From the NCBI RefSeq assembly GCF_015751785.1, contig NZ_JADOTY010000001.1, positions 6,634,001 to 6,698,000 on the forward strand: a stretch of DNA of 64,000 bases, read 5' to 3'. The notes below the pieces were generated by a model. The model worked only from the letters and a program-made list of their open reading frames with translations. It had not been told where the DNA came from and searched no databases. Shown here in pieces: positions 1 to 9,694 of this stretch. Made by a program: the position numbers and the translations under genes. The DNA comes from Micromonospora vinacea (GTDB lineage Bacteria; Actinomycetota; Actinomycetes; Mycobacteriales; Micromonosporaceae). Positions within the stretch are counted from its first letter, which is position 1; every line of letters starts with the position of its first letter.

Positions 1-11
1 GGGCTGGCCTT

Positions 12-3000
12 CTACAGCGGCAGTGGATCCATATCGCAGTTGGCCCGCAGGTTCAGGTCCACTGCGGCAGCAGTGGCCGGGTGATTGTCGCCGAGGATTC
101 GCCGGAACTGTGCCACCGTTGCCGCGTGCAGCTCTGCGGACTCCTGCTCGCGACCCAGTTTGAGCAGGTCCATGGCGAGATTGCCGTAGCCGGCCAGAGT
201 GGTCGGATGCTCCGCGCCCAGGACCCGCCGCAGCCGTTCGGTCGCGTCCACATCCCGCTCGTACGCCTGCGCGTAGTGCCCTTCGGCGTAGTAGTCGCTC
301 GCGAGGTTGAGCGCCGCGGCCAGGGTGAGCGGATGGTCGTCACCGAGTTGCTCCCGCAACTGGGCGAAACCCTCCTCGTCCATCTGCCGCGCCTGCGCCA
401 CCCGGCCGCGCAGCCGCTCGGTGACCGCCCAGTTGAGCCGGGAGGCGATGGTGTGCGGGTGTCGGTCGTTGCCCAGCAGCCGCTGGTAGCTGGTGTACAC
501 CTGCTCGCCCAACTCGGCGGCGTCGTCGAGGTCGCCGGTCTCCCGCAGGTCGGTCGACAGGTTCAGGGAGGCGGCGACGGTGTCCGGGTGGTTCTCACCG
601 TAGCGGCGGACGAAGCTGTCGCGGACCTCACCGGAGATTTGGCGGGCCCCCTGGTGGTCACCGGCTGTGCGCAGCGCCACCGCCAGTAACCGCAACGCCC
701 GCAGGGTCTGCGGATGGCCGGGGCTGAGCTGATGGCGCAGTTGGTCGGCGACCGACTGCGCTTCGGCGCGGGCACCCACGTAGTCGCCGAGCTCACGCCG
801 GTTGGTGATGAGGCTACGGGTGCTCTCGAGGGTGATCGGATGGTCCGCGCCGTAGAGTTGGATCCGCAGCCGCTGGTTCTGCTGGTCGATCTCGTAGGCC
901 CGCTTCAGGTCACCGCACAGCCGCAGGCTCACGGCGAGGTTGTGGCCCGCCGTGATGGTCTCCACGTCGTCGGGGCCCAGTGCCCGCACGTGCCGCTGAT
1001 AAATTTCCTCGGCGAGTTCCAGGGCACCCTGGAAATCCCCGGCCACCCGGCGGTCGGCGGCAACGGCGCCCAGCGCGCGCAGGAGGTCCTCGTCGTCCTC
1101 CCCCACGGTCTCCTGGTAGGTGTCGAGCACCTCCTGGTTGAGACGGGCCGCCTCCTCGAACCGGCCGAGGACGAACAGCAGCCAGCCCATCCAGTGGCCC
1201 ATCCGCAGGGTGGACGCGTCAGCGGCGCCCAACTGGTCGCGCCGGGCCTCGTAGGCCACCTCGGCCAGGTCGAATGCGGTCTGGTGGTCGCCCCACCAGT
1301 AGAGATAGCGGGAGATGTTGTCGACCAGCTGCTGCACCCAGGGATCGATGGACCGGAACGCCTGGGCCGCGATGACGTGCGGGTACAGGTCCGCGTAGGC
1401 ACGCCAGTTGGCCGGTGAATTCGGGTCGTTCGGGTCGCTGTCGGCGAGCATCAGGTGCGCGCTGTGCCGCATCGTCGCCTGCTCGGCGTCGTCGAGCCGG
1501 TCAATCAGCACCGCCTGGACCAGGCGGTGCATCTCGATCGAGTTGGTCCGATGGTAGATCTTGGCCAAGGCGTACCGGTTGATCTCGCGGATGGCCCGGT
1601 TGAGCCGCATCGGGTCGCGACGCACCTCGTCGAGTACCGGATGGACGTTGCCGGCTCGGCCACGGTTGAACAGGGTCCGGGGAATGGGCTGGGGGGCGAG
1701 GAACGAGCACACCTGCAGGAGTCGCAGCGCACCGGGACTGGAGTCGGCCAGACGATCGAGGGACACGTTCCAGGCGGCGGCGACCGGGAGCTGGTAGTCC
1801 AGCGGCACCGACACTTCGAGCAGTTCGATGCGCTTCTCCTCGAACAGCCGCAGGTATTCGTCGGTGGGCATGCCGGTCTCGGCGAGCCAGGCCGCCGCCT
1901 GATCCAGGGCCAGCGGAAGGTCGCCGAGCGCCTCGGCCAGCCGATCAGCGTCTTCCTCGCTGAGGTCCGGGCCGCGGCGACGGAGCAGATCGACGCTCTC
2001 CTGCCGGGCGAACACGTCCACCGCGAGCTGGCGGCCGACGTTCGACCACTGCGGGTTGCGGGAGGTGACCATGATGCGGCCGGATCCACCGTTGGGGAAG
2101 TAACGCCGCACCGCCTCCGGGCTCTCCGCATTGTCGAAGATCAAGAGCCAGTTCGCGTACGGCTGCCCCAGCCGCAGCGCCTCCCGCACGGCCGGCACGG
2201 CGGCGTTGGCTTCCAGCCCCACCGGCAGTTGCAGGCGCTGGGCCAGCTCGGCCAGCGCGTTGCCGATCTGGGCCGGACGTTCCGACGGGATCCACCAGAT
2301 CACGTCGTACTCGTCCAGGTGGCGATAGACGTACTCGATCGCGAGCTGCGACTTGCCGACGCCGCCCATGCCGTGCAGCGCGTGCGGCAGCACCGCCGTC
2401 ACACCCTGCAGCATCTGCTCGTGCAGGTGCACCAGCAGCGACTCGCGGCCGGTGAAGTTCGGGTTGCGAGGTGGGACATTGCCCCAGATGGCAGGCGCGC
2501 CGGCCGGGGTTCTCTGCGGTACGACCACATCCGCCACGCTGCTCGACACGACTGGCACTCCTTCTGACGTCCGATCATCGGTGCCCACCGCCGCCACCAT
2601 TGTCACAGGGGGCGTGCTCGGCGGAGCAGTGCTCGACGGCGTTTCGGCGTCGCTACCGAGTGCCTCGTGCAGATGGCGCGCGCGGGCGAGATAGCGGCCG
2701 GACAGGGCATGGAGCACGGCCTGTTCGATCCGTACGAACGGGGCGGTCTCCGGGGTCACCGGGGGCACCGGCGTGGCGTCGGGGTCATCGAGCATCCGGC
2801 TGAGCCCACGAACCGCCGGCACCGTGGGCCCCAGTTGTTCATCGACCACCCGCAACACCCGGACCGCGTCCGCGCGGCGCCCGGCCGCGAGCAGCTCCTC
2901 GCGGACTCCCCTGTGGAACTCGTACGTGACCTCGGCGCTTTCGGCCGTCGACGCCGCGACGGCCACCGGATGCAGCAGCTCGCTGTTGAGGATCTCGGAC

Positions 3001-3833
3001 AGATGTGACGTCTGCGACTCCGGGATCAGGGCCCGCTGCACCCATTTCATCACGGCCAGGTTGAGCGGGGCGGCGGCGAGCTGCGTGGCGAGCGTGACCG
3101 CGGTCGGCGTCGCCCACGCGGTGAACTCGCGCACCCGCGTCCGCGCGGACGGTGCCCCCGCCGGGGTGGGCAGCGCGACGGTGTCCGGGAGCCCGGTGGC
3201 TGCCAGCACCGCGGGCAGGTGGGCCTCGCCGCCGGTGAGCAGCCGGACCCAGGCGCCGAGCCAGCGGGGGTCGAGTTCGAGCACGGGCACCGGGATGGGG
3301 TCGCCGCCCTCGGGCCCGGGATCGTCGAGGACGTCCGGGACCGGGTTGTGCACCTCCCACGTGAGATCGGCGTTGGCGGCACCGCCGAGCGCGGTCCGCC
3401 GCATCCGCAGGCGACGAGGCCGGATACCGGTCCGGTACCAGTGCAGTTGCGGCAGCAGGTGCACGATGGCGACCGGCGCGCGCAGGCCCCAGACCCGAAG
3501 CAACGCCGACATCGTCCCGGCGTGCCAGGCCGGTCCGGCGCCGTCGGACAGCACCAGCACGATCCGCCCGTCGACCGCGACCTGCCCGGCCAGGACGGCC
3601 TGCCCCGTCTCGGAGGAGTCGAACGGGACCACCTCGACGTCGGCGAAACCCTGGTGATCGCGCAACACCGCCACCACGCGGTCGACGGTGTCGCGCCACA
3701 CCGCCATCGAGCGGACGGCATCGACCAGCACCGTCACGCCCCACCCGGCCGCCGGGGCGGGCAAGGAACCGGACAGCGGGCCCAGCGCCTGAGAGATCGC
3801 CTCCCAGGTGCCCTCCGCGTCACCTCCGGTCAC
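12..3833 (-). CDS. SAV_2336-type vWA-like / NB-ARC / TPR STAND protein (FxSxx-COOH system TPR-like)
   Basis: A signal-transducing ATPase of about 1273 residues. The first ~150 residues look like a vWA-type fold (VLVDAVRSM, then LVLSDGAGPAW). They are followed by a region typical of SAV_2336 proteins (around 230-330, with PLNLAVMKWVQ). An NB-ARC NTPase starts near residue 450 (NVPPRNPNFTGRE, Walker A GMGGVGKS, Walker B LLIFDNAE, GRIMVTSRN, GLPL-like DLPLALDQA). About ten TPR-like repeats of roughly 42 residues fill the C-terminal ~400 residues. I chose the GTG that overlaps the preceding stop as GTGA, with GGGGAG just upstream; a TTG one codon earlier is less likely. The same architecture is found in TPR proteins of FxSxx-COOH peptide loci and in vWA-like partners of VMAP systems. 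Coupling to the VMAP-C gene favours a conflict role. The gene ends 11 nt from the window edge, so downstream partners are not visible. Confidence 0.85.
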   Translation of the reverse strand: MTGGDAEGTWEAISQALGPLSGSLPAPAAGWGVTVLVDAVRSMAVWRDTVDRVVAVLRDHQGFADVEVVPFDSSETGQAVLAGQVAVDGRIVLVLSDGAGPAWHAGTMSALLRVWGLRAPVAIVHLLPQLHWYRTGIRPRRLRMRRTALGGAANADLTWEVHNPVPDVLDDPGPEGGDPIPVPVLELDPRWLGAWVRLLTGGEAHLPAVLAATGLPDTVALPTPAGAPSARTRVREFTAWATPTAVTLATQLAAAPLNLAVMKWVQRALIPESQTSHLSEILNSELLHPVAVAASTAESAEVTYEFHRGVREELLAAGRRADAVRVLRVVDEQLGPTVPAVRGLSRMLDDPDATPVPPVTPETAPFVRIEQAVLHALSGRYLARARHLHEALGSDAETPSSTAPPSTPPVTMVAAVGTDDRTSEGVPVVSSSVADVVVPQRTPAGAPAIWGNVPPRNPNFTGRESLLVHLHEQMLQGVTAVLPHALHGMGGVGKSQLAIEYVYRHLDEYDVIWWIPSERPAQIGNALAELAQRLQLPVGLEANAAVPAVREALRLGQPYANWLLIFDNAESPEAVRRYFPNGGSGRIMVTSRNPQWSNVGRQLAVDVFARQESVDLLRRRGPDLSEEDADRLAEALGDLPLALDQAAAWLAETGMPTDEYLRLFEEKRIELLEVSVPLDYQLPVAAAWNVSLDRLADSSPGALRLLQVCSFLAPQPIPRTLFNRGRAGNVHPVLDEVRRDPMRLNRAIREINRYALAKIYHRTNSIEMHRLVQAVLIDRLDDAEQATMRHSAHLMLADSDPNDPNSPANWRAYADLYPHVIAAQAFRSIDPWVQQLVDNISRYLYWWGDHQTAFDLAEVAYEARRDQLGAADASTLRMGHWMGWLLFVLGRFEEAARLNQEVLDTYQETVGEDDEDLLRALGAVAADRRVAGDFQGALELAEEIYQRHVRALGPDDVETITAGHNLAVSLRLCGDLKRAYEIDQQNQRLRIQLYGADHPITLESTRSLITNRRELGDYVGARAEAQSVADQLRHQLSPGHPQTLRALRLLAVALRTAGDHQGARQISGEVRDSFVRRYGENHPDTVAASLNLSTDLRETGDLDDAAELGEQVYTSYQRLLGNDRHPHTIASRLNWAVTERLRGRVAQARQMDEEGFAQLREQLGDDHPLTLAAALNLASDYYAEGHYAQAYERDVDATERLRRVLGAEHPTTLAGYGNLAMDLLKLGREQESAELHAATVAQFRRILGDNHPATAAAVDLNLRANCDMDPLPL

Positions 3834-5332
3834 CAACTCTCCCCTGTTCCTCGACCAGCGGGAGCGCCCAGCGCGTCGGGCCTGCGCTCCGGATCGTCCC
3901 AGAGGATCGTCAGGTGGTGGCCGATATGGCCGTCCCGCAACGCGGGCTCGAGCTGTAGCGCCTGATGCCGCAATTCTTTAACACGCATCGGCAGCTGTCC
4001 CAGACCTCCATCATCTACCAGACTGGAGACCGCTTCCCGGAACTCGGCACTGCTACAGTCACCCCGATGCCAGATGATCACCGGCAGCCCGGCCCGCAGG
4101 GCCGCTTCGATCTCTTGCTGACCGGTCTCGCCGCGCTGCGTCGGTGGCTCGCTGAGAACGAGTGAGACCACACGATCGTCCGCCTTGAGCTCCGTCTCGA
4201 GCCGGGTGAAGTAGTCCGTGCCGCTGGGTTGGCTCCACAGGACGACGCTGTGGGCGGGAGCCGCGAGCAGCTGCCGCCAGCGCTGGTGCCAGGCACGGTG
4301 CCACCGCCGGGTGCGCAGCCGTTCCAGACTGCGAACCACCACGGGATAGTCCATGGCCAGAGCGATCGGTCGCGAGCTGTCAATCTCCTTGCGCCAGCGA
4401 TCCACCCCGACGTTGAGCAGTTCCCACGGCAGGACGAACTCGACCACGACCGTGCCGGTCCGGTCCGACCATTCGATCTCCATCTGCTCGATCACCCGCT
4501 CCACCTCACGCTCCAGGTCGTGAAGATGGACCAGGCGGGGCTCACCCTGCCGGGAATGCCAGGAGTCTGCGCCATACCACTGGCGGAAGTGCGACAACGC
4601 GTAGGTGTCGTCGCTACCGTCGGGATCCAGGTGCGGCTCGACCTGGACGACCAGATACGCAGTGGTGCCCATCGGCTGTTCACCGCCGCGGTGCAGGTAT
4701 GCCCGCCGATCCTCCAGCTGTGACGTCAGCCCCTGTCCGGTGGCCACCCGACTGTTCCGCAGCCGGATCCACCGGGCGTCCTGCGCGTCGACCTGGTCTT
4801 CGAGCAACGCCAGGAAGGCCATGCTCGGCGGCAGGCCGTCGGGGCCGGCGTTCTGCCCGGCCAGGTGGACGAACGCCTGCCAGGCGTCGACGCACCACGA
4901 CGGCGGCCCGGGCGACCGGTGCTCGGTGGCGCGCTGATACAGAACGGTCAGGTTGACGGGCGCGAGGTTGCTCAAGAGCGGACGCAGCCGGCTCCAGTCC
5001 TCCTCGGTCAGGACCTCGACCGCCTCCCACTCGTCCCGGAGACGCTGCAACCAGACGACTTCCTCAGTGCCCGGCTCCAGGTGCTCGACCGTCTCCACCA
5101 GAATCTGCAGCCCGTCGGCGCGCCTGCTGCACGCACGCACCAGCTCGGCCATCTGCAGCCGCAACTCGGGGTGCTCACGCAGCGAGAAGGGGCCGAGACG
5201 ATCCTGGAGTTGTTCGACGAGGAGTTGGCGGCTGGCCTGACCCCGCATCAGCCGGGTGCGTTCAAGCACACCGACGAGCACCGTCTGAATCCGGTGCCGC
5301 ACCTGTTCACCGCTGGTCTGCGCAGTCTTCAT
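3830..5332 (-). CDS. EAD2 plus vWA-MoxR-associated protein (VMAP) C-terminal domain protein
   Basis: A 500-residue protein and first gene of the coupled pair. The N-terminal ~90 residues are helical and match the effector-associated domain 2 pattern (regularly spaced Leu, PELRLQMAELVRACSR). The C-terminal part from about residue 210 resembles VMAP-C: YLVVQVEPHLD, VVVEFVLPWELLNVGVDRW, and a closing GLPVIIWHRGD. In the ternary conflict systems described by the Aravind group, VMAP proteins are scaffolds or effectors regulated by a vWA protein and a MoxR ATPase, and EADs recruit an effector by EAD-EAD contact. No catalytic effector domain is fused here, so an effector bearing the same EAD would have to be encoded elsewhere. 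The ATG start lacks a clear Shine-Dalgarno. The roles are family knowledge; the pairing is seen directly. Confidence 0.75.
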   Translation of the reverse strand: MKTAQTSGEQVRHRIQTVLVGVLERTRLMRGQASRQLLVEQLQDRLGPFSLREHPELRLQMAELVRACSRRADGLQILVETVEHLEPGTEEVVWLQRLRDEWEAVEVLTEEDWSRLRPLLSNLAPVNLTVLYQRATEHRSPGPPSWCVDAWQAFVHLAGQNAGPDGLPPSMAFLALLEDQVDAQDARWIRLRNSRVATGQGLTSQLEDRRAYLHRGGEQPMGTTAYLVVQVEPHLDPDGSDDTYALSHFRQWYGADSWHSRQGEPRLVHLHDLEREVERVIEQMEIEWSDRTGTVVVEFVLPWELLNVGVDRWRKEIDSSRPIALAMDYPVVVRSLERLRTRRWHRAWHQRWRQLLAAPAHSVVLWSQPSGTDYFTRLETELKADDRVVSLVLSEPPTQRGETGQQEIEAALRAGLPVIIWHRGDCSSAEFREAVSSLVDDGGLGQLPMRVKELRHQALQLEPALRDGHIGHHLTILWDDPERRPDALGAPAGRGTGESW

Positions 5333-5601
5333 GTACTCACAGGTTTAAGGGCATGGCGGTTCGCGACCGGGCGGGCCCCGGTCGTCACAGGCTACCTTCT
5401 GACGGTCCCCGACGGGACCTATGACCACGATCAGAAACGATGTCCGACAGCGACGACGAGGCTGCTTCGTTGCGACAGGACATCGCTCCTGCACGTTGAG
5501 GCGGGGGCGAGGTGGACGGTCGCGGGCGGGCCGATTCGGCCGCCGCCCGACGCTGGAATTCCGTGGCGTCCGCCGGGCTCGATGCCGCGATGCTGTTCGT
5601 C

Positions 5602-6150
5602 CTACAGGTCCATCGCGTAGACCCGGACCTGGCGGCCGGTGTCCGGCTGCACCGTTTCGCGCTCCAGCGACATCCCCAGCTTGACCATCACCCGCGCGGA
5701 CGCCTCGTTGCCGACGACGTGGATGCTGACCAGCCGTCGCAGGCCGAGCTCGGCACGAGTGTGGGCGACGACGGCCCGGGCCGCCTCGGTGGCCAGGCCC
5801 CGCCCCCAGTACGCGCGGCCGAGCCGCCAGCCGATCTCCACGGCCGGCAGGATCTCGGGCAGGAAGGTCGGCACCGCCAGTCCGGTGAAACCGGCCAGTT
5901 CGCCGGTCTCCTTGCTCTCCACCGCGTACAGGCCAAAGCCGTGCTCGTCCCAGTGCCGCTGATAGATGGCCAGACGCTCCGCGGACGCGGCCCGGTCCAG
6001 GGTGCGGCCGTCATGGATGTAGCGCATCACCTCGGGCTGCTCGTTGACCGCGGCGAACCCGTCCAGATCACCGCTTCGCCAGCGGCGCAACAGCAGCCGC
6101 GGAGTCTCCAGGGACAGGGCATCACGAGAACTTGTCAGGTCAGGCACCAC
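5602..6150 (-). CDS. GNAT-family N-acetyltransferase (RimJ/RimL-like)
   Basis: About 182 residues, single acetyltransferase domain. It shows the opening LETPRLLLRRW and the acetyl-CoA-binding region GRAYWGRGLATEAARAVV (Q/R-x-x-G-x-G/A motif), followed by the usual VGNEASARVMVKLGM segment for enzymes acting on amino groups of proteins or small molecules. Two consecutive GTG codons could start it; neither has ideal spacing to the AAGGG upstream. It stands alone on the minus strand between the conflict pair and the cellulase locus, and nothing nearby indicates a substrate. Confidence 0.85.
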   Translation of the reverse strand: MVPDLTSSRDALSLETPRLLLRRWRSGDLDGFAAVNEQPEVMRYIHDGRTLDRAASAERLAIYQRHWDEHGFGLYAVESKETGELAGFTGLAVPTFLPEILPAVEIGWRLGRAYWGRGLATEAARAVVAHTRAELGLRRLVSIHVVGNEASARVMVKLGMSLERETVQPDTGRQVRVYAMDL

Positions 6151-6267
6151 CCCTTCGTAGCATTTCGGCGCCCACGGGGCGATGGTTTAGCCGGCCGGGA
6201 GATGCCGCCGGCCAGCCGGCCAGGAAGGTGCCCGGACCGGTCGGACCGAGCCACCCGGGGCTCCGGA

Positions 6268-7041
6268 TCAGCAGCCGAGCCGCTTACTCGAAAGGGCGAT
6301 GTCGTCGATCCAGAGGTCGAACTCGCCCGGTGTCGTGCCGCCCTGGTAAAGCTGCCAGCCGATCTTCACCGTGTCGACCGACGGCAGGACGAAGGGAACA
6401 TCGTTGCCACCGTGGTCGGTCGTGGAGGCGGTCAGCTCCGGGTTCGCCACGCCGTCGATCCACACCGCGACGCGATTGTCCGCCGCGTCCATCTTCCACT
6501 CGAAACACTGCCAGGTGTCCTCCGTGACCGGGGCGGACTCCCGCCAGTTGGTCCAGTCGCCGGTCGGACCGCCGTCGGCGCCGACCCCCCAGAAGATGCC
6601 AGGGACCGTGGGCGCGTACTGGCCGCCGACCGGACGGACGACCTCAGCGCTGCCGGTGCCGGTTGCTTCCACCAGCGTGAAGTGCGCCCAGTCCGGAGCC
6701 GTGGGAAAGGCATCGACGCGCAGACGCATCCGGCCGTAGAAGCGGTTGCCCGGCGCGGCGAAGTCGTCGACGCGCAGGAAGGCGCGTCCGTTGTCAACCG
6801 TGTGGATGTGCAGCACCTGGTTGCCGCGACGGGCACGTTCGACGGTGAGAGTGCCCTGGCGGGTGTCGACGCCCCAGTTCAACGTGCTGGGACCCCCGGG
6901 AGGGAGTCGCTCGAAGTCCTCACAGAAGAGCAGGCCGCGGGGGCACGAGGGCGGGGAGGCCCCCGAAGCGCCGGCCGGAACGCTGCCGACTGCGGCGCCG
7001 AGGATCAGGGCGGCACTGAACACCGCGAGAAAACTGCGCAT
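6268..7041 (-). CDS. Secreted Cip1-like / polysaccharide-lyase-fold protein
   Basis: 257 residues. A classic signal peptide (MRSFLAVFSAALILGAAVGS, cleavage near GASGA) precedes one compact beta-sandwich domain. The domain has SCPRGLLFCEDFE near its start, DTWQCFEWKMDAADNRVAVW and a closing ELWIDDIAL-like segment, as in Cip1-type proteins and related polysaccharide-lyase folds that bind or act on plant polysaccharide. The start is the second of two close ATGs, because it lies 6 nt after GGAGG. It is transcribed divergently from the GH44 cellulase gene, which supports a role in plant cell-wall breakdown. No catalytic residue can be assigned, so lectin-like binding is equally possible. Confidence 0.7.
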   Translation of the reverse strand: MRSFLAVFSAALILGAAVGSVPAGASGASPPSCPRGLLFCEDFERLPPGGPSTLNWGVDTRQGTLTVERARRGNQVLHIHTVDNGRAFLRVDDFAAPGNRFYGRMRLRVDAFPTAPDWAHFTLVEATGTGSAEVVRPVGGQYAPTVPGIFWGVGADGGPTGDWTNWRESAPVTEDTWQCFEWKMDAADNRVAVWIDGVANPELTASTTDHGGNDVPFVLPSVDTVKIGWQLYQGGTTPGEFDLWIDDIALSSKRLGC

Positions 7042-7341
7042 CGTCATCCTCCAAGACGGCTGGTCCCCACCACAGGGGCGGGGCCAGCGGGAACTTTCCG
7101 GCCATGCGACGCTGAGGTGCTCCCGCTCGCACCGCTGCGGCGCGGTTGCCTCCGCGCTGCGGCGTCCGAGCTGTTCCGGCACGACAGCATCAGCTCCGGT
7201 CACATTGATGGACGTCATTATATGTGACGAGGCTGGCTTCGGTTGGCCGGCAGCCGGCCGACCGTCACAGGTCGAGTCGATTCGACATGATCCATAACGA
7301 GCCTTCCGGCGTTGACTCGGAGCCAGGAAGGCGTAACGCTG
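7042..7341. other. Divergent intergenic region of the cellulolytic pair
   Basis: Non-coding stretch between the Cip1-like gene and the GH44 gene. It must carry both promoters. I see no convincing gene in it. The only clear operator-like site is the CebR-type box at its right end, listed separately. Confidence 0.5.
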
Positions 7342-7355
7342 TGGGCGCGCTCCCA
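7342..7355. promoter_or_regulatory. CebR-like operator (TGGGCGCGCTCCCA)
   Basis: A 14-bp site matching the actinobacterial cellobiose-repressor operator TGGGAGCGCTCCCA at 13 of 14 positions (C for A at position 5). It lies about 30 nt before the GH44 start, the expected place for a LacI-family repressor. Known CebR sites control cellulase and cellobiose-uptake genes, so cello-oligosaccharide induction of this locus is inferred. Confidence 0.7.
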
Positions 7356-7385
7356 TCGTCGAGCTTCTATTCGAAAGGAATGCTC

Positions 7386-9656
7386 GTGCGACCCACCACC
7401 GCTCTACTCCCCGTCGTGCTCGCCACGGCCCTCGGCGGCCTGGCCCTGCCGGAGCCCGCCATCGCCGCGACCGGCCCGGCGCTGACCGTGGACACCACCG
7501 CCGCCCGGCACCAGATCAGCCCGTACATCTACGGCATGAACTTCGCCGACCAGGCCCTCGCCCGCGACCTGCGGCTGCCGGTGCACCGCTACGGCGGCAA
7601 CGCCACCACCCGCTACAACTTCCGTGCCGACACCACCAACCGCGCATCGGACTGGTACTTCGAAAACATCCCCAACGACAACCCAAGTCCGGAAGACCTC
7701 CCAGAGGGCTCCGAGAGCGACCGGTTCGTGCAGGAGAACAAGGCCACCGGCGCCGCCACCGTCATGACGATGCCGATGCTCGGCTGGATCGCCAAGGACC
7801 GGTCGCGGGCGTGTGGCTTCAGCGTCGCCAAGTACGGCCCGCAGCAGTCCACCGACCAGTGGGCACCGGACTGCGGCAACGGCATCAAGCCGGACGGATC
7901 ACCGGTCACCGGCAACGACCCGGAGGACACCAGCGTCGCCGTCGGTCCGGAGTACGCCACCGACTTCGTCAACCACCTCAAGGGACAGTTCGGCGCCGCC
8001 GCCGACGGCGGGGTCCAGTTCTACAACCTGGACAACGAGCCGGACCTGTGGCACTCCACCCACCGCGACGTCCGCCCGACCGGGCTGGGCTACGACGAGC
8101 TACGCGACCGCACCTACGAGTACGCCGCCGCGATCAAGGCCGCCGACCCCGGCGCGAAGACGCTCGGTCCCGTCGGCTGGGGCCTGAACTCGATCATCTA
8201 CTCGGGCCTCGACCAGGACACCTGTTCGCGCACCGGCTGCTGGTCGAACCCGCCGGACAAGGCCGCGCACGGCGGCCAGGATCTCGGCCCGTGGTACCTG
8301 GACCGGATGCGCGAGTATGAGCAGCAACACGGCACACGCATCCTCGACTACTTCGACGTCCACCTCTACCCGCAGCAAGCCGGCGTGCTCGGCGAGGCGG
8401 CCGGCGACGCCAACACCCAGGCGCTGCGACTGCGCTCGACCCGCCAACTCTGGGACCCGACCTACGTGGACGAGAGCTGGATCAACAGTCCGGTCCGGTA
8501 CATCCCGCGCCTACGCGAGCTGGTCGACCAGCACTACCCGGGCACGAAGATCGCGATGACCGAATACAACTGGGGCGCCCACGGGTCGCTCAACGGCGCC
8601 CTCGCCCAGGCTGACGTCCTCGGCATCTTCGGCCGCGAAGGGCTCGACCTGGCCACCCTCTGGACCGCACCCGCCGCCGACCAGCCCGTGGCCAACGCCT
8701 TCCGCGTCTACCGCAACTACGACGGCAAGGGCGGCGCGTTCGGCGAAACCTCCGTCCAGGCGACCAGCGCCGACCAGGGCAAGCTGGCCGTGTACGCCGC
8801 AGAACGGAGCGCCGACAAGGCGCTCACCCTGGTCGTAGTCAACAAAACCGGCGACGACCTGACCAGCCCGGTCGCCCTCACCGGCGCCTCCGCCAGCACC
8901 GCCCAGGTCTACCGTTACAGCGGCGCGAACCTCGCCGGCGTCGTCCGGGAGGCCGACCAGCCGGTGACCGCCGGCGGCCTCACGGCCACCTTCCCGGCCA
9001 ACTCGATCACCCACCTGGTGCTGCCGCGCGCCACCACGCCCGCCGACACCCAGGCGCCGACCGCCCCGGGCAAGCCGACCGCCGGCACGATCACCGGCGA
9101 CAGCGTCGCCCTGGCCTGGACGCCATCCACCGACGACACCGCCGTCACCGGCTACGACGTGCACCGGGTCGACACCACAGGCACCGTGAAGGTGGGCAAC
9201 ACCACCGGCACCACGTACACCGTCACCGGGCTGACGCCCGACACCCCGTACACCTTCGTGGTAACCGCCCGTGACGCGGCGGGCAACGTCTCGACGGCCT
9301 CGCCCGGCCTGACCGTGCGGACCGCGCCCACCGCCCCGACCGTCCGCTGCACGGTCGGCTACACGGCGACCAGTTGGCCGGGCGGCTTCACCGCGACCGT
9401 GACAATCAAGAACACCGGCACCACCGCGATCGACGGCTGGAAACTCGCCTTCGACTTCCCCACCACCGCCCAGAAGGTCGGCCAGGGCTGGTCGGCCACC
9501 TGGAAACAGACCGGAACGAGCGTCACCGCGGACAGCATGAGTTGGAACGGCAAACTCGCCCCCGGCGCATCCACCAGCACCGGCTTCAACGGCACGTGGA
9601 GCGGCACCAACCCGGCGCCAACCGCCTTCACCCTCAACGGTCAACGCTGCGGGTGA
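7386..9656 (+). CDS. GH44 endo-beta-1,4-glucanase/xyloglucanase with FnIII and CBM2
   Basis: A secreted modular enzyme of 756 residues. Order: signal peptide (about 1-32, ending IAATG), GH44 catalytic module with its C-terminal beta domain (about 33-545), fibronectin type III linker (about 554-640) and C-terminal family 2 carbohydrate-binding module (about 655-756, Cys at each end, with WPGGF and GWSATWKQ aromatics). The family's acid/base is Glu218 in NLDNEPDLW and the nucleophile Glu393 in MTEYNWG. It should cleave internal bonds of cellulose or xyloglucan outside the cell. I chose GTG at 7386, 6 nt after AAGGA; ATG at 7380 is too close to it. It has a CebR-like box upstream and a strong terminator downstream, so it is probably monocistronic. 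Confidence 0.93.
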   Translation: MRPTTALLPVVLATALGGLALPEPAIAATGPALTVDTTAARHQISPYIYGMNFADQALARDLRLPVHRYGGNATTRYNFRADTTNRASDWYFENIPNDNPSPEDLPEGSESDRFVQENKATGAATVMTMPMLGWIAKDRSRACGFSVAKYGPQQSTDQWAPDCGNGIKPDGSPVTGNDPEDTSVAVGPEYATDFVNHLKGQFGAAADGGVQFYNLDNEPDLWHSTHRDVRPTGLGYDELRDRTYEYAAAIKAADPGAKTLGPVGWGLNSIIYSGLDQDTCSRTGCWSNPPDKAAHGGQDLGPWYLDRMREYEQQHGTRILDYFDVHLYPQQAGVLGEAAGDANTQALRLRSTRQLWDPTYVDESWINSPVRYIPRLRELVDQHYPGTKIAMTEYNWGAHGSLNGALAQADVLGIFGREGLDLATLWTAPAADQPVANAFRVYRNYDGKGGAFGETSVQATSADQGKLAVYAAERSADKALTLVVVNKTGDDLTSPVALTGASASTAQVYRYSGANLAGVVREADQPVTAGGLTATFPANSITHLVLPRATTPADTQAPTAPGKPTAGTITGDSVALAWTPSTDDTAVTGYDVHRVDTTGTVKVGNTTGTTYTVTGLTPDTPYTFVVTARDAAGNVSTASPGLTVRTAPTAPTVRCTVGYTATSWPGGFTATVTIKNTGTTAIDGWKLAFDFPTTAQKVGQGWSATWKQTGTSVTADSMSWNGKLAPGASTSTGFNGTWSGTNPAPTAFTLNGQRCG

Positions 9657-9694
9657 CCTGAGAGACCCCTACTCCCCACCAGCGGAGCAGGTCC

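Noticed and set aside
5512..7227. A long plus-strand open frame of about 570 codons across the GNAT and Cip1-like genes
   Set aside because: It lies antisense to two well-supported genes, is Arg/Gly/Pro-rich without any motif, and is a common artefact of high GC.
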